64,000 nt of DNA from Prochlorococcus sp. AG-418-C09 (GTDB lineage: Bacteria > Cyanobacteriota > Cyanobacteriia > PCC-6307 > Cyanobiaceae). Under the pieces are notes generated by a model, which was not told where the DNA came from, searched no databases, and was given only the letters and a program-made list of their open reading frames with translations. The position numbers were made by a program, and so were the translations under genes. Positions 10,630 to 19,004 of the stretch are shown piece by piece. The first letter of the stretch is position 1. The number at the start of each line of letters is the position of its first letter. The stretch lies in the NCBI GenBank assembly GCA_003214355.1, contig QCLS01000001.1:157039-221038 (forward strand), read 5' to 3'.

Positions 10630-11760
10630 ATGTCTAATATGAAAATACCTAAAAACAGAATAAGAAGGTTACGTACTTTTGCCCTTGGCAAAGGGGAATG
10701 TGAATTTACTATTGAGAATCATAAAAATCTGATAGATTTATGCAGCAATGATTATTTCGGATTAAGTAGAGATATAGATATTATCAATGCGGCTTATGAA
10801 ACAAGTATATTAGAAGGTTTAGGATCAGGAAGCTCAAGATTCATTAGTGGAACAAGGCCAGTACATAAATCACTAGAGAAAAGACTATGCGAGTGGCTTG
10901 GGTATGATTATGTTCTCTTATTCCCAAGTGGTTTCCAGGCAAATATTGCAGCAGTTCAGGGGTTGGTTGATAGAAATAGTCTAGTTATTGCCGATAAACT
11001 GATACACAATTCTCTTTTAACAGGTGTGAGCGCATCAGGGGCAAAACTAATAAGATTTTTGCATAATGACCCAATAGACCTTGAATATAAATTAGCTAAG
11101 TTTTCTGATAGTAAGAAATCCATACTAGTTATAATTGAATCAATTTACAGCATGGAGGGGACTCTTGCTCCTTTAAAAGAAATTATAGAAATTTGCAAAA
11201 AACATAATGCAAGATTATTAGTTGATGAAGCACATGCATTAGGAATATTAGGTCCCAGTGGAAAAGGCTTATGTCATCAATTTTCAGAAAATATCACAAT
11301 GATTAGTGGTACATTTGGGAAATCATTTGGCAGTGGCGGAGCTTTTCTGGCTTGCAAAAAAGTAATTGGGGAAAAATTAATACAAACCAGTAATCCTTTC
11401 AGATATACAACTGCTTTATCTCCCTCCCTAACTGCGGGCGCACTTAAAGCTCTTGATAAAATTGAGCATAATAACTGGGGCAAAGAAATATTGGACTTAT
11501 CAAAGAAATGGAGAGAAGAAATTAAGAAGATTGGAAAGTATAAGATTCAAGGTGAGTATCACATTTTATCAATTATGATTGGAGATGAAAATGAAACTAT
11601 GCGCTTACAACAACATCTAGAAGAAAAAGGATTTTTAGCTATTGCGATTAGGCCCCCAACTGTACAAATTGGCAAATCCAGAATAAGAATCACTATACGA
11701 AAGACCTTAACAGGAAAAATACTTAAGAAATTCATTGAGGCACTTCGATCATATAAATGA
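10630..11760 (+). CDS. bioF: 8-amino-7-oxononanoate synthase
   Basis: A 376-residue PLP enzyme of the alpha-oxoamine synthase family. It joins pimeloyl-ACP (or CoA) and alanine in the first step of biotin ring assembly. The PLP lysine is K231 in GTFGKSFGSGG, and VDEAHALGILG carries the cofactor-binding Asp and His. ATG 10630 follows AAGAAAA; an ATG at 10639 is also possible. It is the first gene of a five-gene biotin operon. Its stop overlaps the next start by 4 bp (ATGA). Confidence 0.95.
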   Translation: MSNMKIPKNRIRRLRTFALGKGECEFTIENHKNLIDLCSNDYFGLSRDIDIINAAYETSILEGLGSGSSRFISGTRPVHKSLEKRLCEWLGYDYVLLFPSGFQANIAAVQGLVDRNSLVIADKLIHNSLLTGVSASGAKLIRFLHNDPIDLEYKLAKFSDSKKSILVIIESIYSMEGTLAPLKEIIEICKKHNARLLVDEAHALGILGPSGKGLCHQFSENITMISGTFGKSFGSGGAFLACKKVIGEKLIQTSNPFRYTTALSPSLTAGALKALDKIEHNNWGKEILDLSKKWREEIKKIGKYKIQGEYHILSIMIGDENETMRLQQHLEEKGFLAIAIRPPTVQIGKSRIRITIRKTLTGKILKKFIEALRSYK

Positions 11761-12473
11761 ATCAAATTATTACACAACATGGATGGGGATTTGATAGTCA
11801 GATTTGGTGTGAGAGTAAAAATCAATTCAATAAGAACGGTTGGTTATGGCAAGATAATGAAAGAGGTTATTTCAACAAAAGCTCAAAATCCTCTAAATGG
11901 TTTAAGGGAAATAGCAAGCAAAATATAAGAATGGCTATTTGCCATTCTTTAGGTACTCATTTAATTGGAAGTGATACTTTATTGGAAGCGACGCATGCTG
12001 TTTTGATAAATACTTTTTTTAACTTCATACCTAAGAATCCGCAGACCAAAAAATTGACCATAAAAGCACTTAATAGAATGAGAAAGAAAATACAAAATGA
12101 TGACTGTCAGACAATGATTGAGGAATTCATCAGGAAATCATACTCTCCTAATTGTTTGGATTTTACTTTTAATAATTTATTAAATATTAATCTGAACTTA
12201 ATTAACCGATCAGTCTTGTTAAATGACTTTGATAAACTTTTTATTAATTATAAACCTAAGAAACTATTCTCAGATAATATCAATTTATTAATTCTGAAAT
12301 CAGAAAAAGATATGATCCTCCAAAAAGAAGCTTCAAATGACTTTATCAAGATGCTTGCGCAAAATGAAATTAGTAAAATTAAAATAATTAAATTAGAACA
12401 TCAAGGTCACATAACAACCAAAATAGAATTATATGAAATCGTTCAGAATTGGCTAAATGAATTACATGAATAA
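11757..12473 (+). CDS. bioK: Probable pimeloyl-ACP methyl ester carboxylesterase, BioK-type
   Basis: A 238-residue alpha/beta-hydrolase lying between bioF and bioC. In marine picocyanobacteria this position is occupied by BioK, a BioH substitute that removes the methyl ester when the pimelate chain is complete. A plausible triad is S64 in CHSLG, D185 in SEKDMI and H218 in HQGHIT. The nucleophile elbow has Cys in place of the usual first Gly. HGWGFDSQIW at the N-terminus fits the oxyanion loop. It overlaps bioF by 4 bp and bioC by 17 bp. The function comes from operon context plus fold, not from an assay. Confidence 0.8.
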   Translation: MNQIITQHGWGFDSQIWCESKNQFNKNGWLWQDNERGYFNKSSKSSKWFKGNSKQNIRMAICHSLGTHLIGSDTLLEATHAVLINTFFNFIPKNPQTKKLTIKALNRMRKKIQNDDCQTMIEEFIRKSYSPNCLDFTFNNLLNINLNLINRSVLLNDFDKLFINYKPKKLFSDNINLLILKSEKDMILQKEASNDFIKMLAQNEISKIKIIKLEHQGHITTKIELYEIVQNWLNELHE

Positions 12474-13224
12474 CAATAAGAATTGGAATAAAGAAATAAA
12501 AACAAATTTCGATAATGCTGCGAATCATTATTATTATCACTCTTCGATCCAAAAGCATTTTTGTTATGAAATAATTTTATTAATTGAAAAACTTTCTATC
12601 AGAAATGGCGAATGGTTTGATCTTGGATCAGGCATTGGATTTTTAGCTGATGAAATTGAAAAACAATTCCCTCAAAAGAATGTTTGCAGAATTGATTTCA
12701 GTGAAAAGATGCTTAGTAACAATAAAAAGAATAGTAAAACGATTTTATGGGATTTAAACAAAGGTCTTCCTATTGAAGCATCAAGATCTACTCTTCTGAT
12801 ATCAAATTTCTGCTTACATTGGTTGATAGAGCCTGAATTAGCTTTAAAAGATTGGTTTTTTAAATTAGACGAAGGGGGTTTTTTGATTGTTTGTTTACCC
12901 ACAAGTAATAGTTTTCCAGAGTGGAAATTTACATGTAAAGAAAATGACTTCGAATATAGTGGACTCACTTTTCCAGATTCGAATAGTTTAATAAAAGATT
13001 TTAAACCCAATCAAATTTACTCTATAAAAACATATAATTATCAGGAAAATTTTAAGAATGTCTACAAACTCTTTAGGAATATAATAAATATGGGGGCTCA
13101 TTCTACAAAAAGCAAAAGAAAATCAATTTCAGAATTGAGAGCTATGCAAGATTTATGGCCAAAGCATAAGCGGAATTCTGTTAATCTAACATGGGAAATT
13201 TGTATATTAGTTTTAAGAAAATAA
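12457..13224 (+). CDS. bioC: Malonyl-ACP O-methyltransferase BioC
   Basis: A 255-residue SAM-dependent methyltransferase. It methylates malonyl-ACP to disguise it as a fatty acid primer in pimelate synthesis. Motif I is FDLGSGIGFLADEI near residues 52-65. The LLISNFCLHWL segment is the characteristic post-motif region. Two in-frame ATGs (12457 and 12466) exist; the second gives a shorter, more usual 8-bp overlap with the upstream stop. The order bioF-bioK-bioC puts the methylating and demethylating enzymes side by side. Confidence 0.92.
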   Translation: MNYMNNNKNWNKEIKTNFDNAANHYYYHSSIQKHFCYEIILLIEKLSIRNGEWFDLGSGIGFLADEIEKQFPQKNVCRIDFSEKMLSNNKKNSKTILWDLNKGLPIEASRSTLLISNFCLHWLIEPELALKDWFFKLDEGGFLIVCLPTSNSFPEWKFTCKENDFEYSGLTFPDSNSLIKDFKPNQIYSIKTYNYQENFKNVYKLFRNIINMGAHSTKSKRKSISELRAMQDLWPKHKRNSVNLTWEICILVLRK

Positions 13225-13889
13225 TGAGATCAATTTATACTTCCTTTCAATTCATAGTATGCGGAACCGACACAGATATTGGCAAAACGATAATAAGCGC
13301 TTTTTTCGTTAGAGGGTTAAATTCATATTATTGGAAGCCAATTCAAAGTGGTTTAGAAGATGAAACTGATAGCCAAACTGTTTCCAGATTGAGTAAAATA
13401 AGTAAAGAAAAAATAATCCCTGAAGCATATTTATTTAATGAGCCTGTTTCTCCGCATTGGGCATCAGAAATAGACAATAAACAAGTCAAAATATCATCTT
13501 TAAAATTACCAATTATTAATGATTCACTTGTTTTAGAGACTGCTGGAGGACTAATGGTTCCATTAACCCGAGATTACCTGCAAATTGACCAGATTAAAAC
13601 TTGGGACTTACCTGTAATTTTAGTTTGTAGGAGTTCTCTTGGGACTCTTAATCACACACTATTAAGTATCGAGGCTTTAAAAAAACGTAATATTAAAATT
13701 TTAGGAATTGTGATAAATGGTAAAAAACATTTAGATAATCCTAGAACTTTGACTGAATTCTCAGGCCTACCTATAATCGCTGAATTTCCATTGTTAGATA
13801 ATCTGAATACAAAGGATTTGGATATACTATGGAAAGAATTAAATATAAAAACCAAACTGGATTCCATTATTAACCATAAAAGACTATAG
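13224..13889 (+). CDS. bioD: Dethiobiotin synthetase
   Basis: A 221-residue P-loop ATPase that forms the ureido ring of dethiobiotin from diaminopelargonate, CO2 and ATP. The P-loop is GTDTDIGKT near the N-terminus. KPIQSG and ETAGGLMVPL are the family's substrate and magnesium segments. ATG 13224 overlaps the bioC stop as TAATG and is chosen over the in-frame ATG at 13191, which would overlap bioC by 34 bp. The stop abuts the bioA start with no gap. Confidence 0.95.
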   Translation: MRSIYTSFQFIVCGTDTDIGKTIISAFFVRGLNSYYWKPIQSGLEDETDSQTVSRLSKISKEKIIPEAYLFNEPVSPHWASEIDNKQVKISSLKLPIINDSLVLETAGGLMVPLTRDYLQIDQIKTWDLPVILVCRSSLGTLNHTLLSIEALKKRNIKILGIVINGKKHLDNPRTLTEFSGLPIIAEFPLLDNLNTKDLDILWKELNIKTKLDSIINHKRL

Positions 13890-15191
13890 ATGAATAATCA
13901 ATTTTCCAGCAAATTCAAGAATGAATGGCATCCCAATATTTGGCCACCTTTTACACAAATTAAAAATAATAGACCACAAATAGAAGTTAGCCATGGAAAA
14001 GATGCCCTGATTTATACAAAGAATCCAAAGAGAGAATTAATTGATGCCATCAGTAGTTGGTGGGTAACATTGCATGGCCATAGTAATGAATACATAGCAC
14101 TTTCTATAGCTCAGCAGGCAAAGAGGTTAGAACAAATTATCTTTGCTGATTTTCTACACCCACAAGCTAAGGATTTATCAGAAAGGATAACTAGTATTAC
14201 AAGATTAGATAGAGTATTCTTCTCAGACAATGGCTCTACAGCAGTAGAAGTGGCTTTAAAGATTGCTTACCAGTGGTGGCAAAATCAAGGCAAAGAAAGA
14301 TATCAAATAATTGCATTTGATGGTGCTTATCATGGTGATACTTTTGGGGCAATGGCTTTAGGAGAAAGAAATATTTTTAATGCAAGTTTTGATCGTCTGA
14401 TGTTTCCTGTAAAGCGTGCACCATGGCCATCGACTTGGATTGATGACGATCAGGTTGAACAGAAAGAAGAAATTGCCATTAACAAACTTGTTGATTTACT
14501 ACAAACACCAACTGCTGCAGTTATTGTAGAACCAATCCTGCAAGGTGCAGGAGGAATGAATATGGTAAGACCAGAATTTATTAATAAAGTTTCTGAAGTC
14601 GTGAGGAAGAACAATAGTTTATTAATAGCAGATGAAGTCTTAACTGGCTTTGGTAGATGTGGGAGCTTATTTGCTTTTCAGAAGGCCAAGATACAGCCAG
14701 ATATAGTTGCATTATCTAAAGGCTTGACAGGTGGTTTTCTCCCAATGGGACTAACTTTATCTAAAGAGGAAATTTTCCAATCTTTTATTAGCGATAATCC
14801 TGAAAAAACTTTTTGGCATGGTCATAGCTTTACCGCCAACCCTCTTGGATGCGCAGCAGCTAATGCTAGTTTAGATCTCTTAGAAAAAGAACCATCAAAG
14901 TATCTCTCTTTTGAGGAAAAACATTTATCTCTAATAAATATTCTCCAGAAATCTTCACATATAAATAAATTTAGGGTTTGCGGCACTATTTCTGCATTTG
15001 ATTTGCAGGTAGGGGAAGGCTCTGGCTATATGAATAATATTGGTAAGAAAATTAAATCCAATGCAATAGAAAAAGGTTTATTTATTAGACCGTTAGGTAA
15101 TGTTATTTATTTGATGCCACCACTTTGCATAACAGATAATCAATTACTAAAAAGTTATGAAATCATTAAAGAGATCATTGAGGATTCATAG
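13890..15191 (+). CDS. bioA: Adenosylmethionine-8-amino-7-oxononanoate aminotransferase
   Basis: A 433-residue class III aminotransferase that converts KAPA to DAPA, normally with SAM as amino donor. It shows DAISSWWVTLHGH at the N-terminus, FFSDNGSTAVEVALK for phosphate binding and the PLP lysine in ALSKGLTGGFLPMGL. The start directly follows the bioD stop. It is the last gene of the biotin operon; the final enzyme, bioB, is not in this window. Confidence 0.96.
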   Translation: MNNQFSSKFKNEWHPNIWPPFTQIKNNRPQIEVSHGKDALIYTKNPKRELIDAISSWWVTLHGHSNEYIALSIAQQAKRLEQIIFADFLHPQAKDLSERITSITRLDRVFFSDNGSTAVEVALKIAYQWWQNQGKERYQIIAFDGAYHGDTFGAMALGERNIFNASFDRLMFPVKRAPWPSTWIDDDQVEQKEEIAINKLVDLLQTPTAAVIVEPILQGAGGMNMVRPEFINKVSEVVRKNNSLLIADEVLTGFGRCGSLFAFQKAKIQPDIVALSKGLTGGFLPMGLTLSKEEIFQSFISDNPEKTFWHGHSFTANPLGCAAANASLDLLEKEPSKYLSFEEKHLSLINILQKSSHINKFRVCGTISAFDLQVGEGSGYMNNIGKKIKSNAIEKGLFIRPLGNVIYLMPPLCITDNQLLKSYEIIKEIIEDS

Positions 15192-15194
15192 ATA

Positions 15195-15452
15195 TTAGGG
15201 TCCTTGCATGATTGCATTTTCTACATCATCTCTGTTTATACAGTACGAAAATGATCTCTTAATAAACTTTCCATTAGAATCCCAGGAGACACTCAAATCT
15301 TCTTGTTCAAAGAAGATAATAGCATTCCAATCAGAACCAGCTAGATACCATTTAGAAGGATTATCAATATCTTTTCTAGCTCCCAGATTTACCAACCACA
15401 ACTCTAAAGCTTGCAATGAGTATTGATTAATTGGTTTTTCCTCTGAATACAT
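15195..15452 (-). CDS. DUF3143 family protein
   Basis: An 85-residue soluble protein. It matches my memory of the cyanobacterial/plastid DUF3143 family: an N-terminal helix with LELWLVNLGARKD, then NPSKWYLAGSDWNA and a C-terminal RDDVENAIMQGP. The function is unknown. It lies 22 bp downstream of the J-domain gene on the same strand, a pairing common in cyanobacteria that suggests a shared chaperone-related role. It ends 3 bp from bioA. Confidence 0.8.
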   Translation of the reverse strand: MYSEEKPINQYSLQALELWLVNLGARKDIDNPSKWYLAGSDWNAIIFFEQEDLSVSWDSNGKFIKRSFSYCINRDDVENAIMQGP

Positions 15453-15474
15453 ATTTTAAAATTAATTTTGGTTT

Positions 15475-15924
15475 TTATTTGACAAGCCAAACTGGTATTG
15501 AGTTCACTTCTCTGCCAGTAAAATTAGCAAACAACAAGAAAAAAACTAAGCTTAAGGAAATAGTAATTATTAGTAATAGCAAAGAAAACATCTCGCCATT
15601 TGAAAAAGGCCTTCTATGTCCAACTTTGTAAGATGATTCTGTATTTTTTTTATCAATTTCAAGATAATTATTGGAGTCTATTTGATGATTTTCAATATTC
15701 TTTAATTTAATATCATGCAAATTTCTAAGATTTGGATTATGTAAATTCTCATAAGCTTCTAATACTATTTGCAATTTCAAACTTGCATCATCATGATTAA
15801 GAGATGTTGTATCTGGATGAAGTTCTTTTGTCAATTTGCAGAAAGCCTTTCTTAATTCATGAGAATTAGCTTTTTCATGAACGCCAAGAATCCTATAATA
15901 GTTATGTTCAGCTTTCAAAATCAT
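15475..15924 (-). CDS. Membrane-anchored J-domain protein
   Basis: A 149-residue DnaJ-like protein. The J domain covers residues 6-70 and contains the HPD tripeptide in KELHPDT, which is needed to stimulate Hsp70 ATPase. There is no Gly/Phe or zinc-finger region. One transmembrane helix lies near the C-terminus (about 117-137, with LLLLIITISLSLVFFLLFA). It is likely to recruit DnaK to a membrane. It is transcribed before the DUF3143 gene. Confidence 0.88.
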   Translation of the reverse strand: MILKAEHNYYRILGVHEKANSHELRKAFCKLTKELHPDTTSLNHDDASLKLQIVLEAYENLHNPNLRNLHDIKLKNIENHQIDSNNYLEIDKKNTESSYKVGHRRPFSNGEMFSLLLLIITISLSLVFFLLFANFTGREVNSIPVWLVK

Positions 15925-16003
15925 TTCATAATATTCACTATCTTAATCAATTCTATTGAAATTGAATCCCTTTATAAAAATAGACACTGAAACCTCTAAG
16001 CCA

Positions 16004-16723
16004 ATGGATACAAAAAATATAATTCAAGAATTAAATTCTATTCTTAATCAAGAAGAAATAAAGATGTTCATGAGATTGCAAGAGATTATTTCTGTATTAA
16101 ATAAATCCTCCAATTTGACAAGACTAATAAATGGAAAAGATTATTGGGTGTCTCAGATTTACGATAGTATTTGGCCATATTTCGAGGACAAAAGTGATGA
16201 TTTCCATAAAAAAAAATACATAGATATTGGTTCGGGATGTGGCTTCCCTGGATTGGCATATGCGATAACCCATCCCAATTCTGAGGTTTACTTAGTTGAT
16301 TCATCTAGAAAAAAAACAGATGCTCTCAAAAAGATTATTAATGAAATGGATCTGAAGAATACAATTTATATAATCAATGATCGTATTGAAAACTTAGCGA
16401 GGAATGGTCAATATAGGCACAAATTTGATATTGCAACAGCTCGAGCGGTTGCTAAAACACCGACCCTGGCAGAATATCTATTACCAATATTAAATAAAGG
16501 GGGGATAGGAATTTTATATTGCGGAAAATGGAATATGAAAGAGCAAGAAAAGTTAGATAATTCTCTAAATATATTAAATGGATCAATAAAAAAAATCGTT
16601 TCAAAATTATTACCTGCTAATAAGGGAGAAAGAAACGTTGTCTTTATTCAACCCAATAGTAAATGTCCAGATATATATCCTAGAAAGGCAGGTAAACCAT
16701 CTAAGTACCCACTCGGAAATTAA
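16004..16723 (+). CDS. rsmG: 16S rRNA (guanine-N7)-methyltransferase RsmG
   Basis: A 239-residue SAM methyltransferase that modifies G527 (E. coli numbering) of 16S rRNA. Motif I is YIDIGSGCGFPGLAYA, followed by VYLVDSSRKKTDAL. ATARAVA is the RsmG-specific segment. ATG 16004 is chosen because it places the NLT motif at residue 39, as in the E. coli protein. A TTG at 15956 would add 16 residues. The end overlaps the convergent reductase gene by 4 bp (TTAA). Confidence 0.93.
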   Translation: MDTKNIIQELNSILNQEEIKMFMRLQEIISVLNKSSNLTRLINGKDYWVSQIYDSIWPYFEDKSDDFHKKKYIDIGSGCGFPGLAYAITHPNSEVYLVDSSRKKTDALKKIINEMDLKNTIYIINDRIENLARNGQYRHKFDIATARAVAKTPTLAEYLLPILNKGGIGILYCGKWNMKEQEKLDNSLNILNGSIKKIVSKLLPANKGERNVVFIQPNSKCPDIYPRKAGKPSKYPLGN

Positions 16724-17919
16724 CTTTTTGATTGTCTATTAATAGTTTGACTACCAAAATCTTCCTTTAAAGATCTCAATTTAATTATTACATTTTCAGG
16801 ATCTATATGATTCTTTATTGAATCAAGTATTTCCCTTTCAGAAACAGTATTATCTAATTCATTAGAATTATTTCCTGGGAACCAATGACTAGCATTGCCC
16901 AATAATTGATATCTGGACTTTACAAAACCTTTCATATCCCAAGCTTCTAGTAAATTGGATAGCCATATTAAAACAGGTATATTGATATTACCAGGGGTAC
17001 TTTGCCAACCAGGTAAATTCTTGTAGCAGTTGTAATACCAGTTATGTCCTAGAGAATTTAGAGACTCTTTTTCTAAGTTGTTTGTAATTTGAGGAATATA
17101 ATCTTTTGCTTCTGATAATAAAGCTACTGCATCAAGATGATGATCAAAATCAGACTCTTTTGCTACGCCAACGCTAATAGTATGAACATTTTGATTAGCT
17201 AAACAAAAAAGATCATTAAATACTATTGGATGGAGCGGTTTGCATAGATTCAGTAACTTTTCTGAGGGGGAATAGAGATGTCCACCCTTGTCTGTAGGAC
17301 TAATTATAAAAACCCCCAGATCATATTTCTTTGCTGACTGAATTGCGATCGAATTATTTTGATTAATAAAATACCAATGCAAGTTAACATAATCAAATTT
17401 ATTAGAGCGTATTGCCTTTTGAATAAGAGAAGACTTTCCATGAGTTGAAAACCCTATATTCCCAATAAGATTATCCCTCTGCCACTTGTTCAAAATATCC
17501 ACACAACCATTATCTCTAAGTGATTGTTTAAGATGCTCCTCAGTATTAATGCCATGGATGGATAACAAATCAATCTTCTTTACTCCTAGCTTTTCAAAAC
17601 TAGTTTTTAATTCTTCCTCAAAAATCTTTACATCATTGTTAGGAGGTATTTTAGTTTGAATAATTTGAAAGGGTGTTTCCATATTTCTTATTGCATTTCC
17701 TAACTGCAATTCAGAAGTGCCATAATGTCTTGCAGTCTCTACATGTTGAAATCCATAACCAATTGCGGAATTTATTAAGTTATTAAATTTATTTTGTTCC
17801 GAAAATGTTATTTCAGTTTCATCTAGTTCTTTCCAACTCTTCTGAAATCTCATTCCTCCCAGTGAAAGTATAGGTATTTGAATTTCTGTTCTTCCAAATC
17901 TTCTTGTGGGAATACTCAT
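16720..17919 (-). CDS. Aldo/keto reductase family oxidoreductase
   Basis: A 399-residue predicted oxidoreductase of the aldo/keto reductase superfamily. The N-terminal RRFGRTEIQIPILSLGGM and the ETARHYGTSE segment, with the catalytic Tyr, belong to the barrel, which extends to about residue 280. The C-terminal 110 residues are mostly helical. No CxxCxxC cluster motif is present in that tail, unlike many relatives. It lies 6 bp after a ferredoxin gene on the same strand, so the two are probably co-expressed. The substrate is unknown. Confidence 0.85.
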   Translation of the reverse strand: MSIPTRRFGRTEIQIPILSLGGMRFQKSWKELDETEITFSEQNKFNNLINSAIGYGFQHVETARHYGTSELQLGNAIRNMETPFQIIQTKIPPNNDVKIFEEELKTSFEKLGVKKIDLLSIHGINTEEHLKQSLRDNGCVDILNKWQRDNLIGNIGFSTHGKSSLIQKAIRSNKFDYVNLHWYFINQNNSIAIQSAKKYDLGVFIISPTDKGGHLYSPSEKLLNLCKPLHPIVFNDLFCLANQNVHTISVGVAKESDFDHHLDAVALLSEAKDYIPQITNNLEKESLNSLGHNWYYNCYKNLPGWQSTPGNINIPVLIWLSNLLEAWDMKGFVKSRYQLLGNASHWFPGNNSNELDNTVSEREILDSIKNHIDPENVIIKLRSLKEDFGSQTINRQSKS

Positions 17920-17925
17920 TATTAA

Positions 17926-18291
17926 TTAATGCTTGGACATTTTTGGTAATTTTCCAAGTGATTGAAAACTATCTCTATTTAAACTTCCATCTAGTCTCTC
18001 CAGATCTTCAAATTTAGTCCAATGAATGCAATCTACTGGACATGTATCAATAGCCTCCTGAATAGTATCAAGAGAGTCCCCATTTTGTCTTACTGCTCTG
18101 CTTCTTCCATATTCTTCATCAACAATGAAAGTATTAGATGCAACATGAACACAATATTTACAGCCTATACAAACCGACTCATCAACCCAAACAGCTTTTT
18201 CAGTTAGTTCTCCACCAAGAACTGGTTCAAAACCTGATATTTTATCTTTATCTTCAAATTGAATATATGCACTAGAGGGATCAGTATCCAA
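17926..18291 (-). CDS. 4Fe-4S ferredoxin
   Basis: A 121-residue ferredoxin with one cluster motif, C41-x2-C44-x2-C47, and the distant C84-Pro. C88 is an extra cysteine just after it. The acidic N-terminal 35 residues precede the cluster domain. The start is TTG at 18291. The reading frame meets a stop two codons upstream and holds no usable ATG, so TTG is nearly forced. It lies between ycf35 (3-bp gap) and an aldo/keto reductase (6-bp gap). An electron-donor role to that reductase is only inferred. Confidence 0.9.
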   Translation of the reverse strand: MDTDPSSAYIQFEDKDKISGFEPVLGGELTEKAVWVDESVCIGCKYCVHVASNTFIVDEEYGRSRAVRQNGDSLDTIQEAIDTCPVDCIHWTKFEDLERLDGSLNRDSFQSLGKLPKMSKH

Positions 18292-18294
18292 TTG

Positions 18295-18687
18295 CTAAGA
18301 TTCCCATTTAGTTAAAACAAGTTCGATAGAGCCATCATTCTCATTTTTTTGTTCAACTATTTGATAACCATCCTCTTTCGTTTTCGAAATTATTGTGTGA
18401 TAAGCATACATTTGGGTTACTTTAGATACAAATCTTTCCACAGGTAACTGATATTTCCACAAATCCAGATCGGTTACCAGTTCATAAGAATTTGAATGGG
18501 AATCCCATTTAAAACCAACTTTTGTATCCTTAGGTAAATCCAGACTTAAATCTACACCAGTTGACTTACCATTAAAGCCTTTGACATACTTGTTAGTTGT
18601 ATCAGGATCATAGCCTAAATGATCAAGAGCCTTAATTAATGGCTCAATTTCTCTTAACTGAGTTTTGATAGTACTAAAATGTGACAT
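18295..18687 (-). CDS. ycf35: Ycf35 family protein (DUF1257)
   Basis: A 130-residue soluble protein of the Ycf35/DUF1257 family, found in cyanobacteria, red-algal plastids and scattered bacteria. MSHFSTIKTQL, with a following leucine-rich helix, is the family start; WKYQLPVERFV lies further on. The function is not established. It overlaps the DUF2997 gene upstream by 14 bp and precedes the ferredoxin by 3 bp, so the group is one transcription unit. Confidence 0.88.
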   Translation of the reverse strand: MSHFSTIKTQLREIEPLIKALDHLGYDPDTTNKYVKGFNGKSTGVDLSLDLPKDTKVGFKWDSHSNSYELVTDLDLWKYQLPVERFVSKVTQMYAYHTIISKTKEDGYQIVEQKNENDGSIELVLTKWES

Positions 18688-18889
18688 TTGATTGATTGTT
18701 TAATGGGATTACTTCGTCATTTTGATTAGAGATAAAAGCTTCAGATGTTTTTTTCTTGATTTTCACTTCACCAAGAGAATCTTCCAAACTTTTAGTCGCC
18801 TGATCACATAAAATTCCGTCAAAACCTTCAACGAATTCTTCAACTCGGCCATTTTGATGGATTTTAAATCTAAGTGTTCTTTGAGGCAT
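18674..18889 (-). CDS. DUF2997 family protein
   Basis: A 71-residue protein with the DUF2997 pattern: RTLRFKIHQNGRVEEFVEGF, then a helix ending near CDQATKSLEDSLG. DUF2997 and DUF1257 genes are repeatedly paired, and here they overlap by 14 bp, which supports a physical or functional link. The function is unknown. The promoter of the unit should lie in 18890-19004, where the 9-mer TTGTTACTT (18906-18914) and AAGTAAC (18953-18959) are seen. Confidence 0.85.
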   Translation of the reverse strand: MPQRTLRFKIHQNGRVEEFVEGFDGILCDQATKSLEDSLGEVKIKKKTSEAFISNQNDEVIPLNNQSNVTF

Positions 18890-19004
18890 TAAATCCTAGA
18901 ACTTTTTGTTACTTTATATAAAATAACGAATTTTTTTTGATTCAGTTGATACAAGTAACTTTTTTTTCATTTTTAGATATAAAATCTTCCAAAAGTTTTA
19001 ATTT

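Noticed and set aside
16720..17919. Iron-sulfur aldo/keto reductase call
   Set aside because: The C-terminal region has no CxxCxxC motif, so only the plain aldo/keto reductase assignment is supported.
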